A DNA stretch of 64,000 nt, taken from positions 34,803,954 to 34,867,953 of the forward strand of contig NC_053139.1 in the NCBI RefSeq assembly GCF_016808335.1, given 5' to 3'. Shown here piece by piece: positions 19,793-31,122 of the stretch. The stretch comes from Panicum virgatum (lineage: Eukaryota; Streptophyta; Magnoliopsida; Poales; Poaceae). How positions within the stretch are numbered: the first letter of the stretch is position 1; each line of letters opens with the position of its first letter. The translations under genes and the position numbers were made by a program. The notes beneath the pieces are model-generated. The model saw nothing but the letters and a program-made list of their open reading frames with translations, had not been told where the DNA came from and did not search any database.

Positions 19793-22700
19793 ATCCAAAA
19801 ACCTGAATATGTTAATAGGCTTTCGGTATCTAGCTTTGCTGCATCAATCAAACCATCACCTTTTGATGGTTCAAATTACAAACGTTGGCAAGAGCGGCTT
19901 ATACTGTGGTTAACACTATCGAGAGTGATCCATGTGAAAGAGGGTAAGCCTGAACAATTCTCTCCAGAGGAAGGGAGTGCGTTCGATGAGGTTGATATCC
20001 TCTTTCGAGGCTTGATCATTAGTGTTCTCGGTGATAATCTGGTGGATTCTTATATCCGGCTGCCAACTGGCAAAGCTTTGTGGGATGCTCTTGAGGCTCA
20101 ATATGGAGTATCTGACGCCGGGAGTGAGTTGTATATCATGGAGCAGTTCCTTGAGTACAGGATGGTCGAAGACCGTTCTGTAGTGGAACAGGCTCATGAA
20201 ATACATACTCTGGCAAAAGATCTCAAAAATTGCAGCAAAGAGTCCCCATGTGTGTTACCCAATAAGTTTGTGGCTGGAGGTATAATCTCTAAGCTGCCAC
20301 CTTCTTGGAGGGACTTTGCTACTTCTCTAAAACACAAGAGACAGGAGTTCACAATAGATGGACTCATAGGGACTCTTGATGTTGAGGAGAAGGCGAGAGC
20401 AAAGGACATACGTGGGAAAGGAGTTGTTGGTGCTTCAAGTGCCAATCTTGTTCAGAAGAACAACTCCCATAAGAACAAGAAAAAGCCACCGCAGAACCAA
20501 CCAAAGACTAAGAAGACAACCACTTTTAAGAAGAAGAAGAAGACGGGAGCTTGCTATGTGTGTGCCAGTACGAATCACTTTGCTGCAAAGTGTCCGAACC
20601 GCAAAGGCAACGACTCCGCCAACATGGTTATTAGCGAGCCTGGAGGAACTTCGGGGTACGGTAATTTATTACCTACTGTTCTTTCAGTCTTTGGTTCACC
20701 CGAGTGGTGGGTTGACACTGGTGCTAATATTCATGTTTGTGCTGATGCTTCTTTGTTCTCTTCTTACCAGACCGGCGGGACTTCCTCCTTGCTGATGGGG
20801 AACGGATCACATGCGCGTGTTCTTGGTGTTGGTACGGTAAATCTGAAGTTTACTTCGGGGAAGACCGTGCAGCTGAAGAACGTGCAGCATGTCCCCACCA
20901 TCAAGAAGAATTTAGTCAGCGGCTCTCTACTGTGTAGAGATGGTTTCAAATTAGTCTTTGAGTCCAATAAATGTATCTTGTCTAAGTTTGGTACTTTTGT
21001 TGGAAAAGGTTATGAAAGCGGAGGTTTGTTCCGTCTTTCTTTGTCAGATGTTTGTAATAAAATTGCATACAATGTTATTAACGTTGATGAAACAAATGTT
21101 TGGCATTCGAGGCTTTGTCACGTTAATTTTGGTTGTATGATGCGCTTAGCTAATTTGAGCTTAATTCCAAAGTTCACTTTTGTCAAAAATTCTAAGTGTC
21201 ATGTATGTGTTGAATCAAAACAAACTCGTAAGCCTCATAAGACCGCGGAGGCAAGGAGCTTGGCACCCTTAGAATTAATTCATTCCGATTTGTGCGAAAT
21301 GAATGGAGTATTGACAAAAGGTGGTAAAAAATATTTCATGACTTTGATTGATGATAGTACTAGATTTTGTTACATCTATTTGTTGAAGTCAAAAGATGAA
21401 GCTTTACACTACTTTAAAATCTATAAAGCTGAAGTAGAAAACCAACTTGAGAGAAAGATCAAAAGAGTTAGGTCAGATCATGGTGGCGAGTATTTCTCAA
21501 ATTTATTTACTTTATTCTGCGAGGAACATGGTATTATTCATGAGAGGACGCCTCCCTATTCACCTCAGTCAAATGGGGTTGCCGAAAGAAAGAACCGCAC
21601 TCTAACGAATTTGGTTAACGCCATGTTAGATACAGCGGTACTTTCCAAGGAATGGTGGGGTGAGGCTATATTGACTGCATGTCATGTCCTAAACCGTGTT
21701 CCTACAAAGAATAAAGAGATAACTCCTTTCGAGGAATGGGAGAAGAAAAGGCCAACACTGTCATACTTACGTACATGGGGTTGTTTGGCAAAAGTGAGTG
21801 TGCCAATAACCAAGAAACGTAAGCTTGGACCTAAAACTGTGGATTGTATCTTTCTAGGTTATGCTATTCACAGCGTTGGATATAGATTTTTAATAGTGAA
21901 ATCTGGAGTACCTGACATGCATGTTGGTACTATAATGGAGTCCAGAGATGCTACATTTTTTGAAAACATTTTTCCCATGAGAGATGAAACAAGTTCATCT
22001 AGGCAAGAGTTCATCAAGGATGATAGCTCTGCTGAGCCGATAGAACACAATGAACATACACTTGTAGAAAATCCTGAGGAGGATAACAATGATGCTCCGA
22101 GAAAGAGCAAGAGACAAAGGACTGTAAAGTCTTTTGGTGATGATTTCATTGTATACCTCATAGATGATACACCCAGAACCATTGAAGAGGCATATTCATC
22201 TCCTGATGCTGACTATTGGAAGGAAGCAGTAAGGAGTGAGATGGATTCTATTATGTCTAATGGAACCTGGGAGGTCGTTGAACGTCCTTATGGATGTAAA
22301 CCGGTTGGATGCAAGTGGGTGTTCAAGAAAAAGCTTAGGCCAGATGGTACTATTGAAAAGTACAAGGCTAGGCTTGTGGCCAAGGGTTATACACAAAAAG
22401 AAGGAGAAGATTTCTTTGACACTTATTCACCAGTTGCCCGATTGACCACAATTCGAGTGTTACTTTCCTTGGCAGCCTCTTATGGTCTTCTCGTTTATCA
22501 GATGGACGTTAAGACGGCTTTCCTCAATGGAGAGTTAGAAGAGGAGATCTATATGGATCAGCCGGATGTGTTTGTATCAAAGGGTCAAGAAGGAATGGTT
22601 TGTAAGTTGTTAAAATCTTTATATGGTCTCAAGCAAGCGCCTAAGCAGTGGCATGAAAAGTTTGATAGAACTTTGACCTCTGCCGGCTTTGTTGTGAACG

Positions 22701-23713
22701 AAGCTGACAGATGTGTGTACTATCGCTATGGTGGGGCTGAAGGAGTGATTTTGTGCTTGTATGTGGATGACATACTGATCTTTGGCACTAGCCTTAATGT
22801 GATTAAGGAAGTCAAAGAGTTTTTATCTCAAAATTTTGAGATGAAGGATCTGGGAGAAGCTGATGTTATCCTTAATATAAAGCTGGTAAAAGAGATCAAT
22901 GGTGGGGTGATTCTTACACAGTCTCACTATGTGGAGAAGGTGTTAAGTCGCTTTGGTTATAGCGACTATAAACCTGTCTCAACACCATATGATGCCAGTT
23001 TAATTCTTAGAAAGAACAAAATGATAATGCGAGATCAGCTGAGATATTCTCAGATCATTGGTTCATTAATGTATTTAGCGAGCGCTACAAGACCTGACAT
23101 CTCGTTTGCTGTAAGCAAACTGAGCCGGTTTGTTTCAAACCCGGGAGATGATCATTGGAAGGGTCTTGAAAGAGTAATGCGCTATCTGAAGGGGACAATG
23201 AACTATGGAATTCACTACACCGGGTACCCAAGGGTACTAGAAGGATATAGTGATTCAAATTGGATTTCTGATGCTGATGAGATAAAGGCCACAAGTGGAT
23301 ATGTGTTTACACTTGGTGGTGGAGCTGTTTCCTGGAAGTCTTGCAAGCAGACTATCTTAACGAGGTCAACTATGGAAGCAGAACTCACAGCATTAGATAC
23401 CGCCACTGTTGAGGCTGAGTGGCTTCGTGAGCTCCTTATGGACTTGCCGATAGTTGAAAAACCGTTACCGGCAATCCTAATGAACTGTGACAATCAAACG
23501 GTAATTGTCAAGGTGAATAGTTCAAAGGATAACATGAAGTCATCTAGACATGTGAAAAGGCGGTTGAAATCTGTCAGAAAATTGAGAAACTCCGGAGTTA
23601 TAGCCCTGGACTATGTTCAGACGGCTAAAAATCTGGCAGATCAGTTTACAAAGGGTCTTTCACGAAATGTGATAGACAATGCATCTATGGAATTGGGCTT
23701 GAGACCCACGTGA
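19628..23713 (+). CDS. copia gag-pol polyprotein, open frame
   Basis: This frame of 1361 codons has no internal stop. In order: a gag region with the [13 protein letters not shown] and [10 protein letters not shown] blocks of copia gag (about residues 65-160); a zinc knuckle [15 protein letters not shown] (about 309); protease with WWVDTGAN (about 361); integrase with an HHCC finger (WHSRLCHVN to CHVCVESK, about 487-535) and catalytic residues in [16 protein letters not shown] and NGVAERKN (about 553, 616, 652); reverse transcriptase with LYVDDIL (about 1043); and RNase H with YSDSNW and [10 protein letters not shown] (about 1206-1260). The start is uncertain: position 19628 lies inside the LTR, and no in-frame ATG occurs between the LTR end and the middle of gag. 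The body looks capable of function; initiation may depend on splicing or on an LTR-encoded start. Confidence 0.93.
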   Translation: MLPETLVIYIVYAYMCDKYKHVHMFYFILKVIEILLVYTFNFGIKIYRKLHRFLTIQKPEYVNRLSVSSFAASIKPSPFDGSNYKRWQERLILWLTLSRVIHVKEGKPEQFSPEEGSAFDEVDILFRGLIISVLGDNLVDSYIRLPTGKALWDALEAQYGVSDAGSELYIMEQFLEYRMVEDRSVVEQAHEIHTLAKDLKNCSKESPCVLPNKFVAGGIISKLPPSWRDFATSLKHKRQEFTIDGLIGTLDVEEKARAKDIRGKGVVGASSANLVQKNNSHKNKKKPPQNQPKTKKTTTFKKKKKTGACYVCASTNHFAAKCPNRKGNDSANMVISEPGGTSGYGNLLPTVLSVFGSPEWWVDTGANIHVCADASLFSSYQTGGTSSLLMGNGSHARVLGVGTVNLKFTSGKTVQLKNVQHVPTIKKNLVSGSLLCRDGFKLVFESNKCILSKFGTFVGKGYESGGLFRLSLSDVCNKIAYNVINVDETNVWHSRLCHVNFGCMMRLANLSLIPKFTFVKNSKCHVCVESKQTRKPHKTAEARSLAPLELIHSDLCEMNGVLTKGGKKYFMTLIDDSTRFCYIYLLKSKDEALHYFKIYKAEVENQLERKIKRVRSDHGGEYFSNLFTLFCEEHGIIHERTPPYSPQSNGVAERKNRTLTNLVNAMLDTAVLSKEWWGEAILTACHVLNRVPTKNKEITPFEEWEKKRPTLSYLRTWGCLAKVSVPITKKRKLGPKTVDCIFLGYAIHSVGYRFLIVKSGVPDMHVGTIMESRDATFFENIFPMRDETSSSRQEFIKDDSSAEPIEHNEHTLVENPEEDNNDAPRKSKRQRTVKSFGDDFIVYLIDDTPRTIEEAYSSPDADYWKEAVRSEMDSIMSNGTWEVVERPYGCKPVGCKWVFKKKLRPDGTIEKYKARLVAKGYTQKEGEDFFDTYSPVARLTTIRVLLSLAASYGLLVYQMDVKTAFLNGELEEEIYMDQPDVFVSKGQEGMVCKLLKSLYGLKQAPKQWHEKFDRTLTSAGFVVNEADRCVYYRYGGAEGVILCLYVDDILIFGTSLNVIKEVKEFLSQNFEMKDLGEADVILNIKLVKEINGGVILTQSHYVEKVLSRFGYSDYKPVSTPYDASLILRKNKMIMRDQLRYSQIIGSLMYLASATRPDISFAVSKLSRFVSNPGDDHWKGLERVMRYLKGTMNYGIHYTGYPRVLEGYSDSNWISDADEIKATSGYVFTLGGGAVSWKSCKQTILTRSTMEAELTALDTATVEAEWLRELLMDLPIVEKPLPAILMNCDNQTVIVKVNSSKDNMKSSRHVKRRLKSVRKLRNSGVIALDYVQTAKNLADQFTKGLSRNVIDNASMELGLRPT

Positions 23714-24278
23714 GTCATTCTATAGTGGAAACCTGTCCTATGTGATCGGAGATCCCGTGAATTAGGATGGTGAAACAAACTAAAGTCTGACTGTGAGAAG
23801 AGAACCTTTGTGAAAAGGGCTCATTCCGTGTATAAGGTGCATTTCTCTTCTAATCTGTATGGCAGGTTGGTCTATACCTTAATGTGTGCCAGGTGGTTTC
23901 TTTTAAACAAATGAGTTGTTTTCTTGAAACAAAGATGTTGTCCTACAGAACATCTGAAAGGAACACACCTATATGAGTTTGACCACTGGTCATGGTCTAT
24001 GAGAATTGGGTATTCTCTAGAAACTCATGAAGGGCCTGGAGTATGACTTATAAGCTCCAAACCGCGGGGATGCTTTTGCAGCCTAGTACCAGTGTAGGGC
24101 TCTGGTCAAACTTGTTTGCACAAAACTGGCAATTCAAGGCATAGTCCATTGCACAGTTGTGAATAAGTGTAGCCTTTGTCCTAGATGGAAGTTCAACTTA
24201 ACAGTCTCTGTCGAATACTGGTATATCAATGAGAGAATGAGGGTATTTCTAGTGTGGCTTGAATTTCTTGGTGGGGAT
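23714..24278 (+). other. copia 3' untranslated region and polypurine tract
   Basis: This is 565 bp without a usable frame between the pol stop and the 3' LTR. It ends GGTGGGGAT directly before TGTTGGAG, the place of the plus-strand primer. Confidence 0.7.
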
Positions 24279-25370
24279 TGTTGGAGTAATGGGCTTGGCC
24301 CATTTATTCTAAAGCATTAAAAGAATTTAAAGCCCACTATTAATGCTAGGGAATCAATGTTTAATTCCGTACCGGGAATTGAGGAGGATCTCAACCGACT
24401 TAAAAGGTGGACTTCTTGTACACCACTTGTGAAGCCGGTAAGAGGAGGACGGTGAACCACACGCGCGCGGCCGTGGCCGTGGCCGTGGCCGTGGCCGTGG
24501 CCGAGGCCGAGGCCGAGGCGAGGCGCGGCGCGGCGCGGCGCGGCGCGGCCGGCCGGACGTGCGGTGCGGTGCGGTGCGGCGTGGCGCGGTGCGATGTGAT
24601 GGCTATTTTGCCGTTGACAGCAATTAATCGTGCGATTAAACGTGCAATTAAATCTGTAATTAATGGCCATAACCGCATCACCTAAATGACTCTGATGGTG
24701 TCCAGGTTCAACGATCCTGAGCACCTGAGTCACTATATAAGGAGTGCCATTCCCCTCATCCATCCTGCACCAGAGCACTGAGGCAACTCGGCTCCTCTCT
24801 TCTCCCTCTCCAGTTGCAACAACTGAGTTCCCCAACGCTAATTTCTGCGCGCACAGAATTAGCATGAGCAGGCCTCCGAAACCTTGCTCGCCTTGAGATC
24901 CTGCACGGGATAGGCGGGCAATCAGGTTTTTGGGTAACGCTTTAGCGTGACTGCTCAAAAATACTAAGGCTTTGCCCGATTGTACGACTACTTCCTGGTG
25001 GACGAGCCGAACGACTACGTCGACTACATTCTGGTGGCCGAACGACTACGTCGACTACATCTTGGTGACCGTTCGTGGCACTGCACTGCGAACTTCTTCC
25101 TGCACCGATTTAGTTCGACTACTTCGACTGAGGCCAACCGAGTAGATGTCTACTCCAGTCGGTAACAGCGCAGCCAATGCCTCCGGCAACGGCCCCGCTT
25201 TAGGGTACTCCCTGAAACTTTGGTTATTTATATTGTTTATGCTTATATGTGTGATAAGTATAAACATGTTCACATGTTTTATTTTACTCCTTAAAGTCAT
25301 AGAAATATTGCTAGTTTATACATTTAATTTTGGAATTAAAATATACCGAAAATTGCCTAGATTTCTAATA
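24279..25370 (+). repeat. 3' LTR of copia element
   Basis: This LTR of 1092 bp is nearly identical to the 5' LTR. The main difference is a longer (GGCCGT)/(GGCGC) stretch near 24470-24560. It also has one extra base near 25286 relative to the 5' LTR, which changes how its leader ORF from ATG 25146 reads. Confidence 0.93.
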
Positions 25371-25679
25371 GGGCGCAGGGGGTGGGAGGGGGGATTTGCA
25401 AAAGTGTGATTACCCAGTCAAAGGGCGGGTCCAGACTGTAAAATTACTCAATCCCTCGTGCCCCTTGGATGTTAATCCGATGACCCAGATTGAAGTTTTC
25501 ATAGTTTGCACGGAGAGATTGGTTTGCACCTCCCGTCATTCTCTATTTATCGAACAAATATAAGTGGCGGCACAGAAAGATGATATTGCTCCAACACTGA
25601 ATTGTTAGACGCTAATTAAGGAACATCCAGTAACAGTCAGATATATATACCGCTGGGCGTGCCATGTGGTAAAGCTCGA

Positions 25680-28204
25680 TCAGTGATGAGCAGAGGAGTG
25701 TTCACTCACGAGAACAGACGGCACTGCTATATACATCTGGTTTGGAAGGACCGGCAAGTCCGCTTCCCTGGACTGGAGGACACGCATGGCTTCTCTGATG
25801 GATGGCCGCTGGCTCCAGTCCGGATGCGCGCACCACAGCCCGACGGTCAGCACGCGCACCATCTGGTGCTCGCTGAGCTCGTCACCACCGCTCACCCTCA
25901 GCCGCTCGTCCACCGAATCCAGGATGGCGTTCCGCCCGTACAGGCTCCAGACCCACCTGAGCAGCATGAAGGCTTCTCCTGGTTCTTGTCCGAGGACAAC
26001 CGGCGGGCGGCCGGAGGCGATCTCCAGGAGGACGACGCCGAAGCTGTAGACGTCCGACTCCGGGCTCCGCCGCCGCGTGTTGACGAACTCCGGGTCGATG
26101 TATCCGGCGGTGCCGAGCACGGCCTTGGTGGTCTGCCATCCCTCGCCATTGTCGACGACACGGGCCAGCCGAAGTCCCCTAGTTTGGCGTTGTACGACGA
26201 GTCTAGCATTATGTTGCTTGGTTTGATGTCACCGTGCACGACGAGTGCACGACGCATTGCCCCCACTCTTTGTGGAGATAGACGAGAGCTGAACCGAGAC
26301 CAACGATGATGTTGTACCTACACATTGATTAATTATTAGTAGCAGTAGAATCATATCGATCGGTCTAAGTACTAACTAGTACTACCCCCATCTTAAAATA
26401 TTGCAACTTTTAAATTTGATCAAAGTTAAATATTTTCATCTTTAATTAATAATATCTTAAAAATTAATAACTTTTAGATAAAAAATTTTTTTTTCGTGCT
26501 GTCAATGTTATGATTTTGTTACAATTTCTAGTGAAAGTTTAAAAAGTTTAACTTAAAGAGCTATATTATTTTGGATTAGATGGGGTGGCTGCCAATGCAT
26601 GCTGATTTCAAGGTTGGGCGGAAGAGCTAGCAAACTTCAAAATAAAATCGTTGCAAGATTAAGGCAAATACTATTCTACACCATAGGCACCTTCTATTAC
26701 TAGCAAAAATAATCGTGAAAATATTAAACTAAATTTATCAAATTATTTAACAATATTCAGTAATAGTTCGCCGATTGCTGAACTACTAAAAAATTAATAT
26801 ATGATTACCATACCGCTCCGGCCAAGTTAATAGCCTGTCGTTGCCATAGATATGCTTATCCAGGCTACCTTCGGGTACGAGCTCGTAGACAAGCAGAAGC
26901 CCCCTGCAACTGTCACACCAACCCAGCAGCTGCACAAGGTTCCGGTGCCTCAAGCGGCTTATGGTCCTCACCTCATTCTCAAACTCCTTCCTCCCTTGCG
27001 CCGACGACTCCGGCGAGAACACCTTCACGGCAACCGGGAGATCTTGGTCGCTCAAGTGGCCGCGATAGACGGTACCGAATCCCCCCCTCCCGAGCCTCTC
27101 CTCCTCCGCGAAGTTCTTGGTCGCGCGTGCTAGATGCGCGTAGCCATATCGCTTGGCCACCCCTCTCTCGTACTCGTGGCAACCTTGCCCGGTTTCGCCT
27201 TCAAATTCACTGTCAGCTGGTAGCTCCTTGCCTTTCCGGCAGCAGCGTGTAATAGTAGTAGTAGTAGCACTACGCCGCTGCCATAGAAGAAGGCCCAGGA
27301 CAGCACAAAGAAGCAAGAGCAAGACCGGTGCGTCGACCAGCAACCAATCCCTGGAGCTCGTGGCTGCAGGCGCAGCGGAATTCAGAGTGGAGGCAAATGA
27401 CCAGGACAGCAACTGATGCACCTCGACTGATCCACCTGTAGCTGCGCAGAAGCCAACTGCCACCTCCTCCGGCAAGGAATTCCTCATGTCAACGCTGCTG
27501 TTCAGCCTGTAGGAGGAGGTCCCGTTGATCTGCAGAACAACGACCAGCATTCCTGTGATGCTGTCGTAGCTGATCTCCGCGCTCATCGTGGCTCCCGACG
27601 CCATGTCCTCTCCGGGCGTGGTTGCCGCCACCGAGACGACGGAGTTGATGTCTATGCCGATGTGGTTGCTGCTGCTGTCGTGGTGCTCCGGGTTGAGGAA
27701 AGTGTCGAACTCGACGGCTACAATCCTGTCGCCGCCGGTTGCCCGCGCGTTGTTGAGGCTGTCGTTGACGATGCCGAGGCTCCCGCCCCTGCTCACGGGA
27801 GGCATGACTGACGGGTAGCTCCCGAGGAAGAAAGCCATTCCGTCTCCTCTCGAGCTCAAAGCTTGCTGAACAGCGGGGTCGTCGTCGTCTGGCTTGGTGG
27901 GCACAATGGCAAATGAGAAGTTGGTGACGAAGCTGGCCACCTCGCCTGTGGTCCCCCAGAGGGGCACCGGGTGCGCGTACGACACACGTCCGCTGCTGAA
28001 GCTGATCCCCTTAGTTCGATCGTTCATTGTCAGTTCGATCCTATCATTATGAAAAGATGCGTCTTTCTGGTACTGAAGGTGAGCACTGAAGGGATCTTTG
28101 GAACTCAAGAAATCAAAGCTGAAAGAAACGGAGGTAGCAAGAGGGAGATGGGTAGCAAGCATGGAGCAGCAGTAGTAGAGCCAAAGCAACATATGGAGAG
28201 ACAA
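25680..28204 (-). pseudogene. L-type lectin receptor-like kinase, exon 2 frameshifted
   Basis: Legume-lectin receptor kinases are plasma-membrane proteins with an outer lectin domain and an inner Ser/Thr kinase. Exon 1 (28204-26814) encodes a signal peptide (MSLHMLLWLYYCCSMLATHL), a legume lectin domain (about residues 25-270, with VAVEFDTFLN and HIGIDINSV), a membrane helix (VLLLLLCAVLGLLLW) and the kinase start with GRGGFGTVYRG and catalytic-lysine motif VAVKVFS. A GT-AG intron (26813-26318) keeps the frame into exon 2 (26317-25680), which has [11 protein letters not shown] and [10 protein letters not shown]. Damage: an 11 bp duplication (26234-26244 repeated from 26245) just before HGDIKPSN, and a missing base after DFG near 26170. 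As read, the protein would end before the catalytic loop. Either a recent pseudogene or sequence error; these genes usually lack introns, so the intron is also notable. Confidence 0.82.
26382..26588. mobile_element. Stowaway-like MITE in kinase intron
   Basis: The left end CTACCCCCATCTTAAAATATTG after a TA and the right end ATTATTTTGGATTAGATGGGG form an imperfect inverted pair of the type seen in Stowaway MITEs (related to CTCCCTCCGTCCCAAAATA). It makes up much of the 496 bp intron of the lectin kinase. The right border is approximate. Confidence 0.5.
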
Positions 28205-29436
28205 GCTAGGAGAGCGCGGCCGATGATGTTAGTGCAGCAAATTATTTTTGGATTACAAATGGAGGCAGTCTGCCGTCTAATGCATGATGCTTTGGACCTT
28301 GGAAGAATCAATGCGTGCGTGGGACGGTGGGAGGGAGAGGGACGGAGAGCCGGAGTTGAGAGATGTAAAGGGAAGCACTCGCTCTTGTGGGCGGGTTGTG
28401 CAGGCTTCGGTCATCACTGTAATTGGTCAGCGCGATACGGATCGGAGAACCAATTCAGTTTGACATATATAATGATGATCCTGCAAGAAAAAAATTAAAA
28501 AGGCATTATATTACCGGCTTTTTACAGTTAGTTCTTGAGAAGGTGCTACTTCTAGCCAAATTAAAATTATAACTTATTAGGAGCTACTTATTTGGTAGCT
28601 AGTGATCACTTTAGCTGACCTTTGAGCTACAAACCAATTGGAAGATGAAGTCCCATATAACGGTTTTGCTAGATGATGCCCGGCCAATTTTTCCCTTTCG
28701 GCACCCTATTTTTTCCTCTGCTTTCTTCGTCTTGAGGAGCATGCATAATAGGGGTGGTAAAGGGTCCAAAAGATTTCAAAAAATATATTTTAAACCCAGT
28801 CATATGTCAGGATCTCTTGTCTTACGTGTAGTTTTTTTTTACCATCTCATCTGCACAACCTTGTGTGAGAAATTCTTTAGTAGTTATTACCAACTGGTAT
28901 TAATGGTCTCCGGCACTAAACTCTCATAAAGCATTAGTACCGAGGGGTACGAACCGGTGCTAAAGGCCTTTGGATCTTCCGTCCACTAAAAAATACCAAT
29001 GAGGACTGTATTTTTATTAAATGAAAGACGTTTTTTATGCTTATCCTTGTTATCCAAACGACTGCTAAGGCCGTGTCCAACGGTCGACGATGTCACCGCC
29101 TTCCGCTGAGACGGCAGAGAGAGAAATGGTAAAAATCATCTTGTCAGCGACAATTTCATTGCTAGCTCATGGCACTCTCCCGAATAGCTGTGTGAGCCGG
29201 CTGGGGCGACTCCATTGTATTTAGACCAAGTAGTTCATATAGATAGGGCCACACAAAGTGGTCTTTTTTAGTTATTTCTATGTGCACAGTGTTGACAGTA
29301 TAAGCAGGTAGTATGTTGATCCCTATGAGGCTATGACTGAGTTAAAGTTAACCATTGAGAGAGTAGTGAATGAGGAGAGGGAGACTAATATTTGCCTATC
29401 TCTTATGGGCTGCCCGTATCCGTATGCATATGAGTA
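28205..29436. other. upstream region of lectin kinase; no gene
   Basis: This covers the 5' side of the lectin kinase and AT-rich DNA. A short segment near 28935-28975 (TAGTACCGAGGGGTACGAACC, GGTGCTAAAGG) resembles subterminal motifs of grass CACTA elements. No coding frame is supported and no promoter motif is clear. Confidence 0.5.
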
Positions 29437-29671
29437 CTCCCTCCGTTCCAAATTATAGGTCGTTTGACTTTTTTGCCACCAAATTTGACCACTCGTCTTA
29501 TTAAAATTTTTTATGAAAATATAGTCAAATTTAACTCATTCTTGAGGAACTTGTATTGATGAAGTAAGCCACAACAAAAGAATTGATATTTTGCATAAAT
29601 TTTTTAATAAGACGAATGGTCAAATTTGGAGTGAAAAAAGTCAAACGACCTATAATTTGGAACGGAGGGAG
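29437..29671. mobile_element. Stowaway MITE, intact
   Basis: This 235 bp element has near-perfect terminal inverted repeats (CTCCCTCCGTTCCAAATTAT and its complement) and the TA target duplication (29435-29436, 29672-29673). The arms pair over much of their length, so RNA would fold back. It is the model for the split copy at 13019-17852. Confidence 0.92.
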
Positions 29672-31122
29672 TATCTTTTATTATGTATTGCTTTACGGCT
29701 TGGTTGCCTAATGTATAAAAGTAGTTGAATGAATTGTTTATTCGTTATGGAGTGCTTTTCTTCTTCATTGTGCGCGTCCATGACCGAGAGAGGATGAAAA
29801 CTCGTCTTCAGTGTTTTTTTTCTTACTGTTTCTCGGTTCCACGTCGGCGCCCAGCCTAAAGAATTTGAATGGACCAGCGAGGAACCGGGAAACACTACGC
29901 GCACTAGGATGAACCAGTAATGTTAGAATAAGAATTAGTGTACCCATAGCAGCGAGACAGTGCACCAAAACATTTACGGAGCAACATGTTTGACTGATCA
30001 TCTAAGGTGGCGAGGACCAAAAAATGAATAATCAATCACGACATCAGGCGAGAGCCAATTAACAGGAAAGGTCGGGAAGGATCGGACTTACTGCTAAAAA
30101 ACATGTGGAGATGGGAGAAGCAAAGTAGCCCTGGACGAAGAGCCAAGCAACCGGCAGACATAGATCGGCGCGGCGGAAGAATAATGCAACGAAGGGCGTG
30201 GATGTATAAGTAGCAGATCAGCAGTGAAGAGATAAACCCGCAGAAAAGAAGCAGCAGTGAACAGATAAGCAAACAGCCTCGCGCTGCGAGGGATCCGAGG
30301 TGTGCCAGAGGTACCATCCAAGATAACCAGGAGCTGGAAGCAGCAGATCGACGCCACCAACCCCGGTCCGCAGGGCGGCGAGACCAAGGGAGCTGAGACA
30401 CCACACCCTCGCACTCTACGCCCACCGCACCCTCACCTTGGAGCTGCTCCACCCTGACGGCCGGCGCGCTTGGGCCTCGCCTCGCCTCGCCGGAGCTGCT
30501 TGCCCCCAGGGCGCATTAAACAGTGAACTTGTAAAATTGTAGAAAAATCGGAAAATACAAGCTCAACTGTCTGGATTCTATGAAAAAATATCTACAATTT
30601 TTGTTACATAAAGTTTTTCATTTGATCAATGTATCTAAATCAAGAAAAATAGTTTTGTACCTAGAAAATCTGATATAATTCATTTGGTCTAGTTGTGCTT
30701 ATCTAAAATTTACCAAATTTTTTTTATAGATCTTAGAAAATAAAATAATGGTACTGTAAAAGTTATGGCTTCTAATACTCAGTATAGAAGCACGGATAAA
30801 TAACCCATTTAAACTAGACATATTGCAAGATCTAATTTAAAAACTTATTCTAGAAATGTTTTCTGGGCCTACCAATTTTGTACAAGCCTATGCTCACCAT
30901 ATGCAACACTCTAGCCAAAAGGACATGCATCCAAAGGATGAATCTTAGGATTTAAATAAAGTGCATTAAACTGTTATTTAAATAGAGCAATATACATTGA
31001 TCAATGAATTAGCGCTGCTCCTTCCGGGTCACAAGCCTCGCCGGCCGATCTTCCTGCTGGGCCTCGCACGGGACTTGGCCCAGGAAGCCCGAACCTCGTT
31101 ACGCCTCAGAAACTTTTAAGCA
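29672..31122. other. intergenic DNA ending in SINE-like tail
   Basis: Short GC-rich frames at 30036-30452 on the minus strand lack any recognisable domain. The last 46 bp (31077-31122, AGGAAGCCCGAACCTCGTTA to CTTTTAAGCA) closely match the 3' part of the SINE at 59255-59403. This is the left flank of Helitron-like element 2. Confidence 0.55.

Larger units (their letters stand above)
18744..25370 (+). mobile_element. Ty1/copia LTR retrotransposon, structurally complete
   Basis: The element is 6627 bp, flanked by the 5 bp duplication GGGCG (18739-18743 and 25371-25375). It has LTRs of 1049 and 1092 bp, one open gag-pol frame and a polypurine-like GGTGGGGAT before the 3' LTR. The LTRs start TGTTGGAGTAATGGGC. 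The 5' LTR ends CA while the 3' LTR ends TA by one substitution. I count fewer than about ten substitutions between LTRs, plus indels in the GC repeat, so the insertion is young. The usual primer site for initiator tRNA-Met (TGGTATCAGAG) is not found after the 5' LTR. Confidence 0.95.
18666..25531. mobile_element. foldback MITE with 66-bp inverted repeats, split by copia
   Basis: The 66 bp at 18666-18731 (starting AGGTGCAAACCAACCTCTCC) match, inverted, the 66 bp at 25466-25531 with only a few differences. Removing the copia element and one target duplication leaves an element of about 235 bp. No target duplication of the MITE itself is evident, so its superfamily is unresolved. Confidence 0.75.
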
